Both the position numbers and the translations under genes were made by a program. Under the pieces are notes generated by a model, which was given only the letters and a program-made list of their open reading frames with translations, was not told where the DNA came from and searched no databases. Shown here one piece after another: positions 57,412 to 64,000 of a DNA stretch of 64,000 nt (positions are counted from its first letter, which is position 1; the number at the start of each line of letters is the position of its first letter). The stretch comes from Eucommia ulmoides (Eukaryota > Streptophyta > Magnoliopsida > Garryales > Eucommiaceae): contig CM028333.1 of NCBI GenBank assembly GCA_016647705.1, positions 10,366,616 to 10,430,615 of the forward strand, read 5' to 3'.

Positions 57412-60128
57412 TGTAAGACCCGGATCGTTGCATACGCATAATCATTAGTTGCATTTTTGAACATCTAGAAAATAATGGGGTAAAATGTGTCATTCCTAAT
57501 TTGATTTAAAACTTTAGGGATTAATTAGCAATTTTCAAAATATTAATTTTAGGTTTGGGTTAATTAATAACTTAACAAGAATTGAGAAGGAGATTTATGT
57601 AATTAAAATTAAAATAATAATATACATGAATATATGGGTAGATGATCTCATCCCACCATTGTGCCTATATATATATACCATAGCTTCGAGAGAATTCGGA
57701 AGAAAGGAAGAAAAATGGGAACACGAGGAAGTGGGTCGGCATGGGTGGGATCATCACCATTGTTGCCACCAGAGTGGTGTGTTCTTCCAGTAAGATGTGG
57801 GTGGGAGCGTCGTGTATGGGTGCGATCGATAAAGGAGTATGCAGTTCGTCTGCTCTATTCGGCGGTGTATGTGTTGGTGGTGTCGTTGGCCAGCCGGCAG
57901 AGGGGGTGCTTCAATCGGTCGTTCAACGTGCGTTTCGGTGTGTGTACGGTATATGTGTGTTGTTCAATGATCGTCGCTGTCCGTTAGTGGTAGGGGGAAA
58001 ATAGGAAAAAAAAAAAAAAATGAAAGAAAAGATAAAGCAGGTCGTTGCCAGCGGTGCTGCTCGGTTGTTCCGGCGATGTCAGTAAGCGTGAGGATGTGTC
58101 CGGTTGGCTGTTCAATCGTCGCCGGTACATGTAAAAATGTGTGTTCTTCAGTGTCGTTGGTGTGTGTGTGTGCTGTTTCGACAGCTAGTATGTGTGTGTT
58201 GATCGGCCGGTAGGCGTCGGCAATTTCGTGTGAGTATGCATGTGGGTCGTTATATGTGTGTGTTGTCTAATATCTCCGGTGATATGGGTTACTAGTCCGG
58301 TGGTTCTTTCTGTCGGTGGTGGGTATCCGTCCAGCGCCAGAGTGGAGTGTAGAGTTAAAGAGAGAGAGAAGCATGTGTGTGTGTGTATGTTATGGTGTGT
58401 GTGTCGGGTGGGCAGATGGTAGGTGTGAATGGGGGTAGACGTGGAAGTGTGTGTGTTTGGTTGTTCGGTGGTGTGTGTGTTCGATTAGTAGGACGGCGGG
58501 GCTTCATCGGCGGCGAAACCCAAACTGGAACAGAAAGCAGAAACGCAAAACAACAAAGGAAAAAGGAAGAAGAAAAAGAAAGAAAGAAAAAAAAAAAAAA
58601 AAGAGGAGAAATTACATAAACAACCCCAATAAAATCCAAAATCCATCTCGCGGCCGACGGATGTTTCGGAACAGGTAAAAATCTAAATCGACTACTATTT
58701 TCATTAAATGGAATTATTAGCAAATGGGATTATAATTTTGCAATCGTTAATTCTAATAAATGTTGTCATCGTCTATATTAACAAATGCGTAAAGTAATTA
58801 TTAACGAAGCGAAATTAACCGAATAATAATTTTAGATAATAAAATGAGGGGAATGGGAAATTTCAAAATGTAGGGCTTGCATTTGGACGAGTAGGTCATT
58901 TTTTTCCTCTATAATATTAATTTAAGCCCTGTCACAAATAGGTTCACAATTATTGGAGGATCAGTAGCAGATAGTCGGAGGAGCTTTTGAGAGCGAATTA
59001 TCAGGTGAGTGTACTGTCTTCTTGCCAAACTATTTTTCTATGTATATATATGATGAAATATGTATTTACTGAAACTGTATGAATTTATAAATGATATAGA
59101 TCAAGTCGGATTTGGGTAAGTTGGTAAACTGGATTTTCGGAAGATTTCGGTGGTTTCCGAAATGAAGTTGGAAATGAATTTTTGTTGGATTAGGTGAAAT
59201 CAGACGGTGTTTTTAAAAGAAAATAGAAAACATCTGTTTTTCTAAAAATGCCTGGTTTTCTAAAAATAAAGGGTGAAAAAGTGGTTTTGATAAAATCAGA
59301 CGTTTTCTTTAAAAGAAAGTGTGAAATATGATTTTTGGATTTAAAAGTTGGTTTTGAGGAAAAGAGATAGACGTGGTAATTTGACGAGGTTGAGTAAACG
59401 ATATTTATTGAGTTGTGATTCAATGATGTTGTTTTTTATTTGACGATGCCATAGTATTTATCTGTTTCGGTAGAGTGAGATTATCCACTTCGGCGGAGTG
59501 ATGTTTATCTGCTTCGGCAGAGTGATGTTAGACGTTTATACTGCGCAGTGATTATCTGCTTCGGCAGAGTGATGTTAGACGTTTATACTGCGCAGTGATT
59601 ATCTGCTTCGGCAGAGTAATGGGTGTTCGTAGGAAGGCATATCCTACGGATGGTATGGTACCGTTGCAAACTCCCGATCGTGAGGTTAAAACAATCACTA
59701 AGGCTGGCCATTGTGTGTGTTTGAGATGCGGTGTTTTACTTATATTGGGTAATTTGTTATTTACTTAGTGATTGGTATGATTTTATATTAGATGGATTTG
59801 GATGAAACTTATACTTATGGGTTTATTTCCACTGCTTATATTATGAAGAATTTTACTAGTTACGCAATGTTTACATACTTACGCTTGATCCATTTAGATG
59901 TTGTAGAATGATTTATTACTATAAAACGTTTTTACTAAGAAGAAAGTACACTCGCAGGTGCATTAACTAGGCGTCCGTCCCCTACTGGCAATAGGTTGAT
60001 TCCGAAGGTGCGATAGGAAAAGAGTATCTTGGGAGTGCTACCAGAGGTGAACACCGAGAGGTCTAGATGTTATGTATCTTTATCGTTACAACATTTTTTT
60101 TATGGACTGATGTTTCCCGAATTTGGAA

Positions 60129-60163
<35 letters not shown>

Positions 60164-60277
60164 TCTGATACGTCGGTATGCATATACATGGTTATTTCTG
60201 GTGTTTGTGATTCTGGTGAGGTTGTGTCGATGTCACACCGGTCCCACAGTGATGGGTGTCCGGGGTGGGATGTGACA
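57412..60277 (+). mobile_element. Solo LTR of the long-LTR Ty3/gypsy family (copy A), TSD AGTAT
   Basis: 2866 bp, beginning TGTAAGACCCGGATCGTTGC and ending GGGGTGGGATGTGACA, with perfect flanks AGTAT (57407-57411 and 60278-60282). A TATA-like stretch lies near 57666-57680. The TG-rich, purine-rich middle (about 57730-58600) gives misleading open frames on both strands. The minisatellite at 59455-59640 and the conserved core at 59653-59695 are shared in position with copies B-D. It interrupts element E. Confidence 0.94.
59455..59640 (+). repeat. 47-bp hairpin minisatellite in LTR copy A
   Basis: CTGCTTCGGCAGAG occurs at 59509, 59556 and 59603, a period of 47 bp, with half units CTGTTTCGGTAGAG (59462) and CCACTTCGGCGGAG (59486) before it. 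Each unit holds the stem CTGC/GCAG around TTCG, plus the perfect palindrome ACTGCGCAGT. Read as RNA in LTR sense, the stems close a UUCG tetraloop. Confidence 0.93.
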
Positions 60278-60795
60278 AGTATAGTTCAATATCCATGCCA
60301 AAACACCGACAAAGACCAATTCAGATGTAACAACTCATATATAAGACAATGCAGTGCCCTAGATGTAATAAGTTATTATAAGTTTAGAGAAAAAAGAAAA
60401 AGAAAAACAAACATACTCACATAGCATATATTAAAAAATACAAGTAAACATATCAAGTTGTGATAGAAAACATTGCATGCAACCCGGAATAATATTTTAT
60501 GCATTTGTCCACGTAATTAATTTGTAGTACATATCTTGAAAAAAAAATTACAAACGATCTCCCATATAATTTCGAAAATATCATCTAGGTTTAAAATAAA
60601 TATATAACCGTTAAAATGTTATACGTTCACATTGAAACTGTAGGGATCAAAGCAAGATTTTAGTTAAAATTCAGGGATATACAAATGGAGATTTATACAT
60701 AAAATTAATATTTTTAATATTACTTAACTTATTATGAGTAATAGGTACCATAACCCAAATCTAGGGTTGTCGTAAACCTATGCTCTGATACCACT
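60278..60795 (-). other. Internal region of element E next to its primer site
   Basis: No coding is recognised. The plus-strand TGCTCTGATACCACT at 60781-60795 is the reverse of an initiator-Met-type primer site, adjoining the 5' LTR end at 60796. Confidence 0.65.
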
Positions 60796-61311
60796 TGTAA
60801 CGACCCGATTTCCCAAAGTCATCACTAGATTTCTCTTAAAGAGAATTAAAACTAAAAGTCAACAACAATTATTTCATTGCCCATAAATTAATTAGTTTTA
60901 TTAATAATACAACTCTGATACCAATTGTAACGACTCGGTCTCCTAAGGTCGCCACTCAGTTTCTCCCTTTATTACGGAGAAGTAAAAGTAAAATATCAAT
61001 CAATCCAATCCCCCTTTTAATACATGCAAATAATTAATTTATATATAACACATAGGCATATATCTCATATCATTTTCACATAGTATACATTCATCAATAT
61101 TCCATGAAAATCATCAATTATAATGATAATAGCATAAATCATATAATACATGTAGAGATTAAATACACATACTAAAAAGATTAAGAATCCTACTTGAAAT
61201 CCATGATTATTAATAATTGGCATGGATTTTTCTGTTCTCCTTCTCCTTCATCTTCTCTTTTTCTCTGCCGTGTGCATGTGTTAGTGTCTTCCCTTCCCCA
61301 ATTTCCCTCAG

Positions 61312-61398
<87 letters not shown>

Positions 61399-61790
61399 AC
61401 AATCTTTTTAATAAGATATTTTACAATCATTTTTCTTTTTCTCTACGCTCTCCACTTTTTCCCTATTTTGTTCCGGTTTTTACTCGGTGGATGTCCTCTC
61501 ATTCCCCCTAATGCTATCTATCTATATCAATAAATATAAGATATTATATCTATTACAAGGCACCCAACATCCAATGTGCACTTATCACTATCTTAGCTAA
61601 TAAATAAATAAATAATAATTATACTTAACACCCTATACATTATATAATATTATCATTAAACCCAAAAATTACACTTACAACCCCATATAAATTATCAAAT
61701 ATTTATTTATATCTTAAAATTTTCATAATATCCACAACAACCCAAAAATATTAATAATATTTTCAAAACATAGATTTTCGGGGTATTACA
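60796..61790 (-). repeat. 5' LTR of element E, also preceded by a purine tract
   Basis: 995 bp. On the minus strand it runs TGTAATACCCCGAAAATC to CGGGTCGTTACA. It matches 40347-41187 closely, with a long (TA)n insertion (about 61314-61396). It has the same internal CTCTGATACCAATTGTAACG unit (about 60912-60932), 130 bp from the end. Beyond it at 61791-62187 lies a purine tract and sequence matching the 3' internal part of E. Confidence 0.8.
61314..61396. repeat. (TA)n microsatellite, ~41 units
   Basis: Over 80 bp of uninterrupted alternating TA inside the LTR. It is absent from the sister LTR at 40347, so the expansion is specific to this copy. Confidence 0.95.
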
Positions 61791-62187
61791 ATCTTTCCCC
61801 TTAAATAAATTTTGTCCTCGAAATTTTGTTCAAATAATAATAATTCAGAATCACATGGTCACATTAGTCACACTCGAATCTAGGATAATTGCTCTTTACG
61901 TAGGGTCCCACAACCAAAAGTCACTGACAATCCACAACTCTCAAAATCCATACAATACATCGCCACTTCCGCATTTGCAGAGCTCATACTTTATCCAAAA
62001 AAACACGCAACATGGTGCCCTTTAGTCAGTAACGCCTAACATAGATAAACAATTATAAAAAAATCTTATACTTCTAAACACTTTCGTTGCGCACTCTGAT
62101 AAAAATAATAATAATATATCTTTTTTTTCAACAAAATATATTTTTTAAAATATCACGGTAGTTTCACTTGAATTGGATCTATCTAGG
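61791..62187 (-). other. Second copy of the 3' internal part of element E
   Basis: The segment matches 41188-41433 and then 56771-56945, in the same order. It includes CTTTATCCAA and CTAAACACTTTCGTTGCGCA (the last against ACACTTCCGCTACGCA). It shows that another E-type internal region once adjoined this LTR. Confidence 0.75.
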
Positions 62188-64000
62188 TGAAAATAATTTT
62201 TTACTTATATACTCTTAATGCAACCCGAATTAGAATCACGCACAACACTTAAAATACATTAATTCTATGTATCTCATGATAAGAAGTGATAAGTTTAAGA
62301 TCCTAAAATGAGATATTGTATATATTCGTTATGTGAAATGATTTTGAAAATTGACTTAATTGAAAAATGTATTTTAAAGTATAAAAAATTGTGCTTTCGG
62401 GTCAATTCGGTTAACCGAAGAAAACAATCGGTTGATTAATTAAAACATTGAGTTTTGTGAATTAAAATGGAGTTCTACTGATCCAATCGGTCAATTGAGA
62501 AAAATAATTGGTCAACCATTTGAAACAATAGCTAAAATGGATAAGAAAGTGAGCACTCTGATTCAATCAGTCAACCAAATGAAACATTGTCTAAATTGAA
62601 TGAATTAGGAAAGACACTGATCCAATCGATCGACCGACTTCTCAGGGTCGGTCAACCGACCGGTGTAAGTGCCAACGGCTAAATTCAGCCTAGCACATAG
62701 TAGTCAAATCGAATTGTTGTGGTCGGTCAACTAACTACTTCAGTTAGAAAATCGGTTGATTTGGTCTCTTAGTTAAAAACTATCCCTTTTTTTATGATTT
62801 CAAGAGAGAGATTTGGGGGATTTGAATGTATTATATGAACAACTTATTTAGTAATCCCTATTGATATGGTCCATATATTTTGAGATTCTCTTAATTTAAA
62901 TGATTTAATATTTCCTATTCTTGTGGTTTTAAATTGGGAATAATTTTATGGACTTAAAATTGTAAATTAATTTTTGTTTTTAGTAAAACATACTTATATT
63001 GATAGGATACGTTATATGGGGTCTTAGAGTGTCATTTAATGATATATTTTTGAAAAACTAGTAATTGGATGACTAGTTATTGGTCTATTAATAGAGACAT
63101 GCTAGACTTGAATTAGATACATCAAGAATATTAGTTTGAGCTATTATAAGAGTGTGATTTTTGCTAAGATTTCTACGAGTGATTCTTTTTAAGTTCTTGA
63201 TCTAAAGTGCTTGTTATTTGGCGCCACCGATTTGAGTTCTAATTGCGATATTATTATTGTCTTTGGTATTTTCCCGGTGAGATTTATCCAAACTTTATTA
63301 CTTGCATTTTAAAGTTATATTTATGTTGATTGTTTTGTTTAGGATTGCTAGAAAATCATTTTAAACTTAAAAATCTAAAAATCTTTTTGAAACGATTTTT
63401 GTCTGATTATCTAATTACGTGTTAAATTTGTGCTATATTAATCAAATTTTAATTACCTCACATTATATCTATCGTAATAATTATTTGGGATATTAATCGA
63501 GTATATTTGTATTGAAGTAGTAGAAACTCCTTGTGGGAAGAAACTCATATTTTTTGTATTTGTGAGTTTGAGTAAATTAGGCACGTTTGGGATGGTGTCT
63601 AACTAGGGTAGCATGTTTCGATATTTTTCCTGTGAAAAGATTAGGGTTTAATATTTGTCCTAGTAAAAAGGTTAGATTATTTTTTTTCCTTAAAAAGAAT
63701 TAGGTTTTTATTCATCATACAATTAAATTATTTTGAGTGAATTGTAAAAGTTCATCCTTCCTGTGAAAAGGATAAGTGAAATAATGTTAAATCAGTCTTT
63801 AGTCTGGTAAAAAATATGATTCATCCTTGACCTATGAAAAATATAAATAGTAAAGGTTGATTCTGTAAATGTAAAAAAATTGTGAGTTGGTTTCTACTTG
63901 GTAAAGAAATCAAGGAGTTAGTAGATTGCGAATCTTCGTAGAGCGAGACGCGGGCAAAATTAGCTTGATTGAACCAAGATAAATTCTTGTGCGTTGTATT
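62188..64000 (+). mobile_element. Copia-type LTR, recognisable part, runs off the window
   Basis: From about 62188 (AGGTGAAAATAATTTTTTAC) it follows the LTR at 41435 from about position 41620. It includes TCGGTCAACCGA-type palindromes (about 62400-62760) and the degenerate CTGTGAAAAG repeats (about 63610-63900). The end of the LTR is outside the window. Confidence 0.8.

Larger units (their letters stand above)
40347..61790 (-). mobile_element. Old LTR element 'E', minus strand, interrupted by younger insertions
   Basis: LTRs at 40347-41187 (3') and 60796-61790 (5') with internal pieces at 41188-41433, 56771-57411 and 60278-60795, about 1.4 kb in total and without recognisable coding. On the minus strand the 5' LTR is followed by AGTGGTATCAGAGCATAGG, an initiator-Met-type primer site, and the 3' LTR is preceded by the purine tract AAGGGGATAGAT. 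A Copia element (41435-56770) and a solo LTR (57412-60277) lie inside it. The superfamily is unclear because no pol is present. Confidence 0.7.

Noticed and set aside
57661-58723. Open frames of 80-122 residues on both strands
   Set aside because: TG-rich and purine-rich text of solo LTR A; low complexity, no homology recognised.
61194-61511. Frame with a long Tyr-Ile repeat (also 21600-21817, 47262-47450 and 60029-60424)
   Set aside because: Translation of (TA)n microsatellites within LTRs or transposons.

Overview
This window looks like gene-poor, AT-rich nuclear DNA from a flowering plant (probably a eudicot). It is dominated by long terminal repeat (LTR) retrotransposons nested in one another, with plant-type MITEs, hAT and Mutator remnants, a SINE and long (TA)n tracts. 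There is no sign of operons, bacterial genes, CRISPR arrays, rRNA or organellar genes. All calls are by eye. Boundaries backed by matching target-site duplications (TSDs) are the firmest; domain calls rest on remembered family motifs.

Layout. 1-2935: a diverged 1.6 kb direct duplication and a 101-bp tandem duplication. 4339-4761: the one gene that looks intact, a small secreted proline-rich, probably GPI-anchored cell-wall protein. 5.2-6.7 kb: a Mutator-type MITE, a SINE and a 43-bp minisatellite. 6.8-9.66 kb: nothing recognisable. 9664-26995: an old, many-times-broken Tat-lineage Ty3/gypsy element (LTR, gag, protease, RT, RNase H, integrase and an antisense extra ORF). It is interrupted by an Athila-type solo LTR, two solo LTRs of another gypsy family, and a piece of a GRAS transcription-factor gene of the SCARECROW-LIKE 8 type. 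27.0-28.26 kb: a faint coding remnant.

28.3-38.9 kb: an old Copia-type LTR split by a solo LTR of its own family (TSD AAGAC) and by an Athila-lineage element at 30739-37629 (TSD ACCTA), which itself holds another solo LTR. 38.9-40.35 kb: a Mutator transposase pseudogene. 40347-61790: an old minus-strand LTR element (called E here). A Copia element (41435-56770) sits inside it, and that element in turn holds two GC-cored Harbinger-like MITEs, two hAT-type elements, a further MITE and a solo LTR. A third 2.9-kb solo LTR (TSD AGTAT) also interrupts E. 62188-64000: another Copia-type LTR running off the window.

Nothing here amounts to a working new system. The most interesting signals are the palindrome and hairpin minisatellites inside the LTRs of three unrelated families (including repeated CTGC-TTCG-GCAG hairpins and a CACCGC-GCGGTG palindrome shared between families), a motif conserved in four diverged solo LTRs, the GC-rich MITE pair, and the GRAS gene fragment embedded in a retroelement's antisense ORF.
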